Part shown: positions 12,810 to 22,509 of the stretch, piece by piece | Layout of the letters: each line of letters begins with the position of its first letter | Position numbering within the stretch: position 1 is the first letter of the stretch | Assembly: GCA_035578175.1 (NCBI GenBank) | Contig: JAQMRL010000002.1 | Span: forward strand, 98,992,748-99,056,747 | Length of the DNA: 64,000 bases | Direction: 5' to 3' | Source of the DNA: Catonia carolina | Lineage: Eukaryota; Arthropoda; Insecta; Hemiptera; Achilidae | The notes under the pieces: generated by a model | What the model saw: only the letters and a program-made list of their open reading frames with translations | Told to the model about the DNA's origin: nothing | Database searches by the model: none | Program-made: the position numbers and the translations under genes

Positions 12810-13165
12810 TCGTTTACTGCGTTGATTCATTTGATTCAATTTTTTAAATTAAAAAATTTGAAGACGATAAAAAGTTAACTTATTCAAAATACCCCGTTTT
12901 GTGGTAATGGCCTTGTAAAACTTATGTTTCCTCGTTCAGGTTAAATATGTTTTATCAGCGTTCAAGTGTGTTAAAGATCTGTTTTCTGTATAAGGTGAAT
13001 ATTTTGAAAGTAAAATTTGATGTTTCGTTTAAATATGGAGGCCATTTTAAAAAATTGATATCTCATCTGTATGTAATGTGATAAAAAGTTATTTTAGAAC
13101 TGGACCGTGCATTTCTACAGCAGTTATTTCAAGTCATATAGCTTTTTATACGAGTAACGATAAAA
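12810..13165 (+). repeat. diverged single arm of the 50.5-51.7 kb foldback family
   Basis: The order CTGCGTTGATT, then GGCCATTTT, then CTGGACCGTGCATTTCTAC and ACAGCAG parallels the left arm of the palindromic element at 50554-51737 (GGCCATTTTTTTT, CTGAACCATGCATTTTTAC, ACAGCAG). No inverted second arm is seen here, so this is a half copy or a related linear element. Confidence 0.5.
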
Positions 13166-13517
13166 TGTTTAAAGGAAAAACGAGTTCTGCAAGTCAACGC
13201 AGTAAAAGACGGTTCTTTGGTGTATCATGAAATTTTTCCCTTTGGTAGATCTGAGATTAAATTTTTCCAACACAACTTCTTTCGTGACAAGGACTACAGC
13301 TGACTAAATAGATATTGCAAAAACATTTATATAAAAATTTAAAAAATATTTGTTTCTTACCTTAATTTGTACATTATTAGTTCTAGATAATCAAAATTAT
13401 TTTAAATTTCTTTGAAAAACAACAAGTTTCTTTAAAATTAGCGAAAGAATATTTAAAATAAAGAAAACATCATAAAAAATCACTAGAAATATTTTTTTTA
13501 AAATCTTTAACTTTTTT

Positions 13518-13523
13518 TTTATT
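13518..13523 (-). terminator. hkb: candidate polyadenylation signal of hkb
   Basis: AATAAA on the minus strand, 135 nt downstream of the hkb stop codon. The hexamer is frequent by chance in AT-rich DNA, so position is the main support. Confidence 0.4.
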
Positions 13524-13657
13524 GTTCTTATCACCGCGAAGGTCTATTCGTCATTTTAATGAACGATATCACTGGAAAGTGGGATTTACAACTGACTTAT
13601 TGTAGATCAATCATAATTCGATTGTGACACCTTCAAAACATTTCCATTGTGCTTTCG

Positions 13658-13890
13658 TCAATGACAATACGAGTAGAAATAAGGATACAAAGCTATAGGT
13701 AATGGTATTGTTTGGGGCATGTGAGTTCTCGCATGTTTTTTCAAATGATCTTTACGTCCGAATCGTTTACCGCATGAATTGCAAGCAAAAGGTCGCTGCC
13801 CGGTGTGTATTCTTTTGTGTCTTGTCAGTTCTTCATTCCTTGTAAATTTTTTACCGCACCCTTCTGCATCACATTTAAAAGGCCTCTCAC
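13658..13890 (-). CDS. hkb: huckebein exon 2 (zinc fingers 2-3, C-terminus)
   Basis: The exon follows an acceptor ending TTGCAG and opens in phase 1, completing the TGERPF linker split by the intron. It encodes finger 2 ([20 protein letters not shown]; Cys161, Cys166, His179, His183 of the predicted protein) and finger 3 ([17 protein letters not shown]; Cys191, Cys194, His207, His211). A short tail [20 protein letters not shown] then runs into TGA at 13658-13660. Finger 2 has the four-residue Cys spacing and the TRNEELTRH helix of the Sp/Egr/Huckebein group. All metal ligands are intact. Joining to exon 1 gives 231 aa. Confidence 0.92.
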
Positions 13891-14988
13891 CTGCAACATA
13901 ACAGATTAAAAGGTGTCATTAGTTGATGAATTTTTTACTTGTGTATAATTTATTTTAAACAAAATCATTAACTTAGTCAAGCTTAGTCAATAACAAATTC
14001 CGTGGAACAATGGTTAGTGAAATGATCTAAAAATCTTTAAAATTTCTAAATCATAGAAGCTAATTGAACTTCCTTGGAGCCCAATGGAACCAACGGTACC
14101 TTACACTTCCGTCTTGCAGTCTAGCATGCTAATCAAGTTACTGGAATTTTTTTTAAATTATTAATTTTTTTGTTTTAACTTTTAACTTGATATTTTATGA
14201 AAAGTTATCGTCAAAAAATCTGATAATTAGAACTGGAAACTGAACTGTACTCGGATATCAATGATCTAAGTGGATTAAGATCGTCGTAATGTAAGCCTAA
14301 ACATTGTTCATATTTCAGACAAATTAACTTTGTCACTATGTAAACTAAAATTCCTTTTTTTTATGACTCAAATCAAAAATCGAATAAGAAATGAAAAATA
14401 TCTTATTGATGGCAAATCAAAGGAACGTTCGCTACGTGTTCTTGAAAAACCCAAGGAAACCTCGCTTAGAAGAATAAATAGTATGCTTTTTTTAGAACAA
14501 AAATATTTTACTTATTTGAATAACGATTATTATGGAAAACCTTTTATCCGAATCAGTGAAAATATTCCCAAATGACTTTCTACGCCTTTTCTACCAAGAA
14601 GTCGGTTCATAACTAGGTCCCATTTTGTCCTTATGCATAAATACGTTGCCTGAAGTTATGCCCAATGACAGAGTTTTATTGTTTGTTGAAAATATTTCAG
14701 TAATCAACAAACGTTGAGCGGTAGATGCTCTCGAAGAGAATATCAGCATAGAGTCTATAGTGAGATTCCTGAATGAATTAATATTAACAGTCAAGAGGAA
14801 GAAGTGTCATTATGTACAATTTAGAAACAACAAGCGAAAATAGATAAATTTAGTTAATGTATTTGTTCATAATAATATCCTGGAATATGTACAGAATGTA
14901 AAGTTTCAGTAGTGTTACTAGATAAATGTTTGTCTTGAGTTTTTTATGCCGATTTCTGTAAAAAATGACATCGCTATGTTAGTGTGGT

Positions 14989-15170
14989 AATTCCTTACAG
15001 GGATTTATAAAAAGAGAATTTTTAAATTTAGAAAAAACAATTCAGTGAATGATGGGAGCAAACCATTAAACCTAAGCAGAATTCCTTACAGGGATTTATA
15101 AAAAGAGAATTTTTAAATTTAGAAAAAACAATTCAGTGAATGATGGGAGCAAACCATTAAACCTAAGCAG
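14989..15170. repeat. perfect 91-bp tandem duplication
   Basis: Copies 14989-15079 and 15080-15170 are identical by eye, starting AATTCCTTACAGGG and ending CCTAAGCAG. Perfect identity implies a very recent duplication or an assembly artefact. Confidence 0.95.
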
Positions 15171-15775
15171 ACTGTTATTTAAGGAGCTTCAATTGTTTAC
15201 AGTTTCTTATAAACTTATTTTTAAAACAAAAAGTAATTGGAAAGAACACCTCTCGTATAGCGTAAAATGTTTTATCAATCAATTATTGTTTTGTTCTTTT
15301 TAACAGATACAGATAATCACAATTTTCTAAAGTTTGCGTTAATTTTCGAATGTACGTAAAGTAAAAATCTTTTAAAGAATTGAAATGTCCCCACAATTGG
15401 AACACAAAAATACAGGCGAGATTACTATGATCCTAATCACGACACTAAAATGTTCGAACAAAAATTTACTTTTGTAGATAGAAAATACAGAGATATCAAC
15501 GTAAGCTTTAAAAAGTTGTGGTTATTTGTATTTTGTTAAATAGAACAAAAAAATAATTGATTGATGAAACATTTTACAGTATAACAAGAGTTGTTCCTTT
15601 CTAAATACATTTTTGTTTTAAAAATAGTTTCTAAGTAAGCGTAAATATTGAGTAAATTGTGTATTATTGGTTAAAAACTTTTAGATGATGAGCTTATTAA
15701 AACAAGTAAGTAGTAGTTTTAAAGTGCAATAAATACATAGGTAAGAAATGAATTTAATATTGTGTTAATTTTTAC
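15171..15775 (+). repeat. noncoding dispersed repeat (family F), copy 1
   Basis: Parallel to 27400-27890 in the same orientation. Shared points are AATAATTGATT, GATGAAA-ATTTTA-A-TGTA-AAGAG, AAATTGTGTATTATTGG and a GTAAGTAATGAA-type end. Diverged, with no reading frame. Confidence 0.5.
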
Positions 15776-15984
15776 TTGTCAATCATTATCTTGGCACATC
15801 CTTTACCAACTTTCTAGTCTCCTGGATGCAGTTAAATAAAAAAATCGCAAAATTTGTGTTACTTTATGATTGAATTTTTAAGGTAACTACTAATAAACAA
15901 CTAATTATCTGTAATCAGGCGTTAAAAATTAAAAATTAACAAATAAATCGTAGGACAATAGTATGTTGTATGGCTTCTTAGGTC

Positions 15985-16425
15985 GCTACACTACCTCTAC
16001 ACTTAAGTCATCCTCTATAAATCACTAGTACAGCCAATTTGGCTATCTGGTGGACAAATTTTTGGAGCCTGTCACAATACAACACTGAATATTCTTCAAA
16101 GACACCAGTCAAAAGCACTTAGGGCAATAACAAACGCACCTTTTTTACGTAACCAATCATACTCTTCACAAAGACCTGAAAATACCAACGATTCGAGTCA
16201 TTGTCAACGTAACATAACTCATTACACACAAAGACTATTGACCACATAAATCCAAATGTCCAATCTCTTTCAACTAACGATCTCCCTGTTAACAGACGAC
16301 TGAAACGAAGGTGGAATAGGGATCTTCTCCGACCACCATAAAAAAAATTAACTTGTCATGCCTGTGTCATTTCATATAAAAAATTATCCATTAAAGTTTA
16401 TTATTATCATTATCATTGAAAAATA
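15985..16425 (+). pseudogene. jockey-clade LINE, RT C-terminal end with TTATTA-rich tail
   Basis: The + strand gives YTSLVQPIWL, GGQIFGACHN and LNILQRHQSKALRAITNAPF, the conserved C-terminal portion of jockey/CR1-type ORF2 (the usual pattern is LRP-W-YG-QLWG, IQRFQSK-LR-I). A frameshift follows, then KDLKIPTIRVIV and RRLKRRWNRDLL. A TTATTATTATCATTATCATTG-like tail marks the element 3' end. The piece is truncated and frameshifted. Confidence 0.75.
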
Positions 16426-17514
16426 TTGGCACCGCATTCCTTGCAAAATTTCACGCCGAAATCGGTCACTGGATCGATTCTCATTCACGTCACATTCCTG
16501 CCATTCCTCATTCACTCCATCTCATTTACTACTTGTGCTTTAAAAAAATGTACAGTTGTAAATAAAAATAAAGTTGAAGGCCAAAAAAAATATTTAACTA
16601 TTGTGTGCGGAATAGATATAGGCATAAATAAATTTTTTACCAAAGTTTAGGCTGGAATTTACTCAGTTTACAGCAGCTATATTTAGAGTTATTTCAAGTA
16701 TTCTAACATTATTTTTCATTAACAGTGTTATCAATTTACAGTTTAGATTGAATTAAAACAATTTGGGTATTACAATCTACAATAATAAGTACACGAACCC
16801 TTTCGAGCTACAGTGTACTTTTAACTATAATCTAGTGAAAAATTATTACGAAAGTGAAAAATTGTGAATACTCGGATTTCAATTTACCTTCATGTCCCTC
16901 TGAGCCAAAAAAGTGTTTTTTAGAAGGATATTCGACTGTTTATTTTAAGTATTTGTGTGCGTGATCCTTATGGGGACCATAAGGACCTCTACCGGACCAA
17001 TTCGACTGAAATTCAGAAAATAAGGGGTTGGTTTTATAGATCTATAGATCATAGATTCAGCTACATGGATCCCAAATTAATATATTATTACTCTGAGTCA
17101 AAATACAACAGGCTTAACAGAATTTGTTAAAAAAAACATCGGTTCAAACAAATTTTATTAGACTTCCCTCATTCTTTCTACATTGTATGAATTCATTAAG
17201 TAGTTAGTTTCCGAGAAATGTTAGTGGGGAACTTATGTTGTAAAAATTTTATTTTTTCACGATTAAATATTTAAGGCGCATTTTTGGGGTAAAAGTGCCA
17301 CAACAAACATTAACTACTCAGGATTAAAAAAGATTAAGGGAACAAAATTAGGTAAAGAAAGAAACAGTTAAATTACCACAAATGTTTTGGAATTTCAAAA
17401 ATTTCATATTCAATTAAAAAAACCCGTTAACATTTTAATGTTACTACTGTAATATTATAATTTCATGTAAATTTTTATGTACCTTTCGGTTTTTGTTGTT
17501 GTTTATGAAAAATT

Positions 17515-17580
17515 ATGTACCGTTATCACTAACAACCCAGCAGTCGATGCAACCTTAAATAAATTAATAAATAAAATAAG
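17515..17580 (+). repeat. SINE 3' tail
   Basis: The tail CACTAACAACCCAGCAGTCG, then GATGCAACCTTAAATAAA, is the shared 3' end of the SINEs at 28593, 52000 and 63073. The head is not recognisable upstream. Confidence 0.5.
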
Positions 17581-17584
17581 TTTA

Positions 17585-17830
17585 GAAATCTTAAATAAAA
17601 TGGGATTTCTTCGGGCTGTCAAATGTTGTTCCAGATTAGATAGGCTTTGGTATGAAGATATTCAAGCAGAGTTGGGAGTCCAAACACTGAATACTAGAAT
17701 CTATGAACCATCACAGAAGGAGATTGAGGAACCATGCTCAACGGATATTTATAGGAAGAATGTATCTGGACACACTGATGTACTGAGATACAGACTTGAA
17801 GAAAATATAGATAAAGGTAGCAGACCTTAG
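17585..17830 (+). pseudogene. LINE RT C-terminal fragment
   Basis: MGFLRAVKCCSRLDRLWYED, then IQAELGVQTLNTRI, matches the non-LTR RT C-terminal pattern (EMKFLRAVKG--R-D+-RNEDIR-ELG-). The frame stays open to 17830 but is only about 80 codons, a 5'-truncated fragment. The same family appears at 28745 and 42800. Confidence 0.7.
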
Positions 17831-17939
17831 AAGAGATGATCACAATCTGTTTTTGATTAGTGAGAACCGTATCAAGCATGTTTACCTATCTGTCGTGGAA
17901 TAAGGAAACGAATAAAAAATTCTTTGTCTTGACTCCTTA

Positions 17940-18855
17940 TGTGCCTTGAAGCATTGGATTATCCGGCCGGCCGATTACCAAACTCTTTCGTGTACAACAT
18001 GTTTTTTTCATTTCCAGCTGTTCTTCCTCTTATTTCTATTAATTATTTACCCAGTAAAATTTGGGCCTTCAAAAAAATCAAAGGTGGATTATTACAATAT
18101 ATCTTTTGTTTGACTCTAAGATTAGCCGCTATTTGCAATATTATGAGAATATCTGCTGGTTCTGAAATTAAATGCTTTAATAAATTATGTATAGCAAAAT
18201 TTTCAATGTACGGAAAACTGCATAAAACAAAGATTAAGATAATATATTAAAACCCCTGCAATTTTACGAGTAGCTACTATGTTTTTGTTCAACTCTTAAT
18301 TTAGAGGTAATTTTAGATTTTATGTTAAAACTAATTAAAACTGGCTCATTTCATGTTACGTCGTTTCACAATGCTGACAACATGAACTTAAAGCAATTGT
18401 GGATACTGCATTAAAAAAGGATATAAAGTATTGAAATATAATGTTGCACGAAGATTAGCGAGAAAGTTATTTCAGTCTGTCGTACTATATAATCTACTTA
18501 GGTCATTTAAAAACTCTCTCTGTAAGTCTGTCGTATCAAATTATATTTACGTTAAGAAAAGAGTAACATAGTGAAATTTAAAAGAAAATCGCAATGTTTT
18601 TGAAACATTGCTACCCGAAATTAAAAATTTAAGTAGATAATAATCCTACCTCTCCTGTGTACGCAAGAAATAAAATGAATAATTAAAATCATGGGTAACT
18701 TTACAGTAACCTTAGAGCCACTTTCCTTCAAAACCGTTGAAATGCAAAGAAAAATAAAACAGTAATTTATTCTTCAAGACATTTAACTATCTATAATGAT
18801 ATCAAAATACTTCGGTGTGTTGAGTTTATTGTACAGGCCTAATGATTTTCTTAAC
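17940..18855. other. intronic sequence, nothing recognised
   Basis: A 103-codon ORF at 17939-18250 (+) shows no domain and lies inside the hkb intron. I treat it as chance. Confidence 0.3.
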
Positions 18856-18859
18856 TTTT

Positions 18860-19045
18860 TTATTTTTTTTTTAGTTTAATTATAGATTGTATTCATTTCT
18901 TTGGCTGTCATCTTCTAAGGTGAGTTACAGTACAGAATGGTATGGTTTTTAACGTGTAACAATTTTCATAACCTAGCCGGGAAACGAACTCCGGACTTTC
19001 TGTTAGCATTGCCCAGCGCAGTATAATGTCCTAACCATTGTTTTA
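18860..19045 (-). repeat. tRNA-derived SINE
   Basis: On the minus strand an A-box-like head is followed by a B-box-like segment (GGAGTTCGTTTCCCGG), then a body ending in an A-rich tail that appears on + as a T run at about 18856-18870. Confidence 0.6.
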
Positions 19046-19539
19046 TTTTTTTAGTTGTCATTTTTTAAAATTTGCATTTAATTTTGCAGTTGTAAATCAC
19101 ACAAATTTATCAGATTATTTACAAATCACTTTAATCAAAACGTTTTACTAACAAGTTAAAATAATTTAGATAAAATTTAAAAACGTGTGTTCTCAAAAAA
19201 AAATTAGTCCAATATTAAGATTGTAATACTTTTTGCGGAAACTGCCCTTGATGTAAAAACTGACTAGAAATTTTCATCCATATACTAATTATTAGTCATG
19301 ATTTTATAAGCATTAACTACTTAGTCATTAGATCACGGTGAGTAGGTACTGAAACACAATAGTTTTAATTTATGAAAATTATTCAGATATTCGAAAATCG
19401 AACCAGGAACTACCGAATGGCATTTTAAATCTACTACTAAATCACAAAGGCGGTTTAAAGGGATAGTTAATAAATTTAATTAATTATACGGTATGTGTAA
19501 CTACAGGAATTGACATAAATATTCACTCAAATTTCAAGA

Positions 19540-19700
19540 AGATTTCACAGTGAGGAGAGGAGCAAATAAACAGGGGAACGAAGAAGAGAACACAGTGAAC
19601 GCATGAAGAAGATTTGGGAGAAATAACGGACGGTCAGTAGAAACAGAAAGAAAACATAAAGCATTTAATACCTTACGCTCTCTTAAACAGGAAATAAATT

Positions 19701-19752
<52 letters not shown>

Positions 19753-19755
19753 TCA
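19540..19755 (+). pseudogene. LINE 3' end with AAT-repeat tail
   Basis: The + strand encodes GERRREHSERMKKIWEK followed by a stop. This matches the C-terminus of the intact LINE at 34670-36663 (DERRKEHSERMKAFWADKR). It is followed by an (AAT)n run at 19702-19749, the analogue of that element's TAA tail. It lies inside the hkb intron only 11 nt from the splice donor. Confidence 0.7.
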
Positions 19756-19765
19756 AATAACTTAC

Positions 19766-20228
19766 CGGTATGAATCCGAACATGACCTTTTAATTGACCA
19801 TTATTACTGAAACCAACTTGACAATGTGGACAACGAAATTTTTTTGGTCTCTGCTTAGTTTTTTGAGGTTGCTGTTGGTACAAATCAGCTGCTAAGGCAT
19901 TCCAATACGGATCTAGAACTGGTAAATATCCTCCACTAGTATTATTGCTACTATTATTATTATTTAAACGAGGAAATTCTGATTGGAGACAATACGATGA
20001 TAAATCTGTATAATCCGGTATATCTTTTCTATGGTTATTTGACCAATTTAAATCAGTTTTCTCTCTTCTTTCAGGCACTAATCTTGATGTAGTTTTGGCT
20101 GAATTTGTATTGTCGTTACTGCACTGATATGATTTTGTAGTTGTCCATGGGCGAAAAATATTGACTTCCTTTGTCGACATATTGTTTACAAAATTATTTT
20201 TTTCTGTTGATTTATAATTTATTTTCAA
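19766..20228 (-). CDS. hkb: huckebein exon 1 (FRPW motif, zinc finger 1)
   Basis: Encodes residues 1-154 plus the first base of codon 155 of a C2H2 repressor. VNIFRPW (Phe25-Trp28) is the FRPW tetrapeptide by which Drosophila Huckebein recruits the co-repressor Groucho. YWNALAADLYQQQ and a basic KTKQRPKKFR stretch precede finger 1 (CPHCQVGFSNNGQLKGHVRIH; Cys133, Cys136, His149, His153). The donor ACCG|GTAAGT splits the TGE/KRP linker and fits exon 2 exactly. In the fly, Huckebein is a terminal gap protein that limits the mesoderm and acts in endoderm and the nervous system. The open frame continues past the donor only as an intronic poly-Tyr artefact. The start is the first ATG of the frame; a second Met at residue 17 is possible. 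Three fingers plus FRPW make the assignment strong, though a paralogous Sp/Klf-like factor cannot be fully excluded. Confidence 0.9.
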
Positions 20229-20484
20229 TAATACGGATTTGGAATCCGTTTAAAGTCATTTAATTTAACAAAAACATTTTTATGATTAAAGGCACAATAT
20301 TTCTTATAATGTGTACATATAATAATAAATTTATTTAAAAAATTTACAAAACTAGAATAAATTTTATAAAATCTTGTAACTGATACAACGAGATTGATAA
20401 TAGTTAGGATAACAAACAGCACTCCGACACACTTGAGACTAAACTTATGATTATAGTGATATGTTCACCTGTACAACGGCCCCT

Positions 20485-20694
20485 TTAGACTGAATGACTC
20501 GCCCCAAAACTGCCCCTGAATGGAGAGAGGTTTAACAATAGTATAAGGGTTTTCAACCCCTCTAACTTGTCCAATACAAGATGAATTGTCTGTGATAGAT
20601 ACTGTAACTGAGAGGGGGTAATTTGACTGAAGCCATTTTGGCATGAGAATTCTATTGTGGACCGTTGTATATACTTTTGTCTTTCTTTTAACAT
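20485..20694 (-). other. possible upstream ORF in the hkb leader
   Basis: A 69-codon ATG ORF lies between the candidate TATA box and the hkb start. If transcription starts near 20717 it would be an upstream ORF in the leader. The peptide is unrecognised. Another open frame overlaps the same block, so coding is doubtful. Confidence 0.2.
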
Positions 20695-20746
20695 CCACTT
20701 ATTCCGTCACACACTGTTTTCTTTCTCTCTCTTTCACACATATACA

Positions 20747-20777
20747 TTTATACACTCAAATCCATTGTATTACGTCA
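20747..20777 (-). promoter_or_regulatory. hkb: candidate hkb core promoter: CRE plus TATA box
   Basis: On the minus strand, TGACGTAA (20777-20770, a CRE/ATF-type site) is followed 17 bp later by TATAAA (20752-20747), about 520 bp upstream of the hkb ATG. A start site would fall near 20717. This is motif-based inference only. Confidence 0.35.
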
Positions 20778-20829
20778 TCGACATCAAATTGGCGATTACA
20801 TTGGCGTAACTACTCAGTATGTAGAATCT

Positions 20830-22330
20830 AGACCCAAAAGGACCATATCCCGTAAATCATCCATCAAACAAATTTGCATTTTTTCAATTATATTCAAATT
20901 AGATTGAAGTTAGGGAAATATTACGCCCCTTTTTCTAAATATGCTCGAATAAATTTACATAATATTACACTGACTTTAACATACTAAGTCTAAAGAAATT
21001 ATAATAATTTCTATCCGGTCATCTCTTTTATAGAAAGTTTTACTTTTGTTTCATAAATTTTATATCGATAATCGTAATTTTGAGCCGATCAGCCGCTATA
21101 AGGATCTAAAATGGTTTTAGGTTTTTAAAAAAAACCGAAGTGGTTATCATCGCTAGATACAGCAAGTTAAGGTGTATCCTAGTGTGCCAGGGCCGTAACA
21201 AAACGTGCTGGATTTTTTACAAATTAAATTATTCTTTATTATCTTAAATTAACCTAAAATTGTAATTAGTATAGTTATAAAAATCTTTTTTCATGAGACG
21301 ACTTGTCTCATGACTGGTGGTAATTTTTAAAAAGGTTTACCTTTGACTTATGGCAAAAACCATTAGTGATTTCTGTATCTACTCCTTAAGAGGAATCAAA
21401 TGATAGTATTTATATTTCCAAATTCCAGCTGTGGTTTCATGACTTCCGGTTTTGAGCTACTTCCGGTTAAAACAGGAACTTCAGAAACAATCCAGGCCTA
21501 CTAACATTTTATGTAGATTACGAATTCAAAAACTATTTGTTGATATCTCTTGTAGTTTCTGACATCTGGGTGTGACAGACGGACAAAACAAAATGACAGA
21601 TGAAAATTTAAAAAAATTGCCACCAATTAGTATACTTACTAAATATCACTGACAAAATAGTACTGTGTCACGTATACGCACACAATATATGTTAAATACC
21701 AAGATCAAAGACATAGGGAAACACCATGGAAGAGGCTGTAAATAGGCCGCCTAAGAAGTAAACAAAAGGTAACAGAACCTAGTACTAATATCATAATAGG
21801 GAAACAAAAAGACGTAGAAAACTGTGATTGAAAATAGAGGTCACATATATAAAAACAATACCTAACTTCATCTAGGACGGTATAAAGAATATAAAGGATA
21901 CATCCAAGGATCTAGGGTGTGACATCTCGTATGGACTCGATGTAGATGTTGGAGAGAAGCTACCAAGTTGAAAACTATGCAAAGAATAACAAAGCTAACT
22001 TTGAAAAACAATTAAATCTTGACTTTGTGCTGCTTAGGTGATCTACAGACAGTATTTTTCATTCGATAATAAACAAAACATAATTAGTAATGCATTTCAC
22101 GAAATGTTCTTATTTTATAAGAATTATTTTAACTAACTTACTAATGGTTTAATATACAGTTATGAGTAAGTCAATTTTTTATTCAACCAACCATTTATGT
22201 ATCAACGAAAAACCATTTAAAAGAGTTTAAAATTGTTTCTACCTCGGATTTACATTAAATGTAAGCTGGGAGTATTTTAAAGTTAAAAAGTCAGAAATCA
22301 TCGAAAAATCTAAAGCAGTAGGTCTTTTAG
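20830..22330. other. hkb upstream region, no gene recognised
   Basis: Holds a hairpin TCATGAGAC-gactt-GTCTCATGA at about 21292-21314 and a weak repeat fragment ('ttgtagtttctgacatc', about 21550). The rest is AT-rich. Confidence 0.35.
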
Positions 22331-22334
22331 TTCT

Positions 22335-22505
22335 TTTGGTGAGTTGTTACATCTTCAAGTTTGCCGGTTCTCACATCCAGACCCCACTTTTCCCTATAAT
22401 TCCAATCCTCCTCCGCCAGCCGTCTCCTGTTCACAGACTCCATGACTCCATCAATCCACCTCCTCGATGGATGCCCTCTTCTTTGTCACTCCCATGAAAC
22501 TCAAT
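22335..22505 (-). pseudogene. LINE ORF2 C-terminal fragment
   Basis: The minus strand gives QRRGHPSRRWIDGVMESVN, then RRRLAEEDWNYREKWGLDVR, the GRPR-RW-D-V-DL--------DW---A pattern near the end of many non-LTR ORF2 proteins. About 50 codons remain. Confidence 0.7.
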
Positions 22506-22509
22506 TGAA

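Larger units (their letters stand above)
13891..19765 (-). other. hkb: hkb intron 1
   Basis: A 5875-nt phase-1 intron with donor G|GTAAGT and acceptor TTGCAG. It contains the 91-bp tandem duplication, a noncoding dispersed repeat, a jockey-like LINE 3' end, a second LINE fragment, at least one SINE and a LINE 3' end with an AAT tail. All of these are listed separately. I found no further exon in it. Confidence 0.85.

Noticed and set aside
17939..18250. 103-codon ORF in the hkb intron
   Set aside because: No recognised domain or splice sites, and the composition is that of the background.
19683..19765. Poly-tyrosine C-terminus continuing the zinc-finger frame
   Set aside because: It is intron sequence: a GTAAGT donor cuts the frame, and the Tyr run is the translated (AAT)n microsatellite.
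20465..20698. 77-codon ORF upstream of hkb as an extra hkb exon
   Set aside because: No ATG (it starts at GTG), no donor linking it to exon 1, and a second open frame overlaps it.
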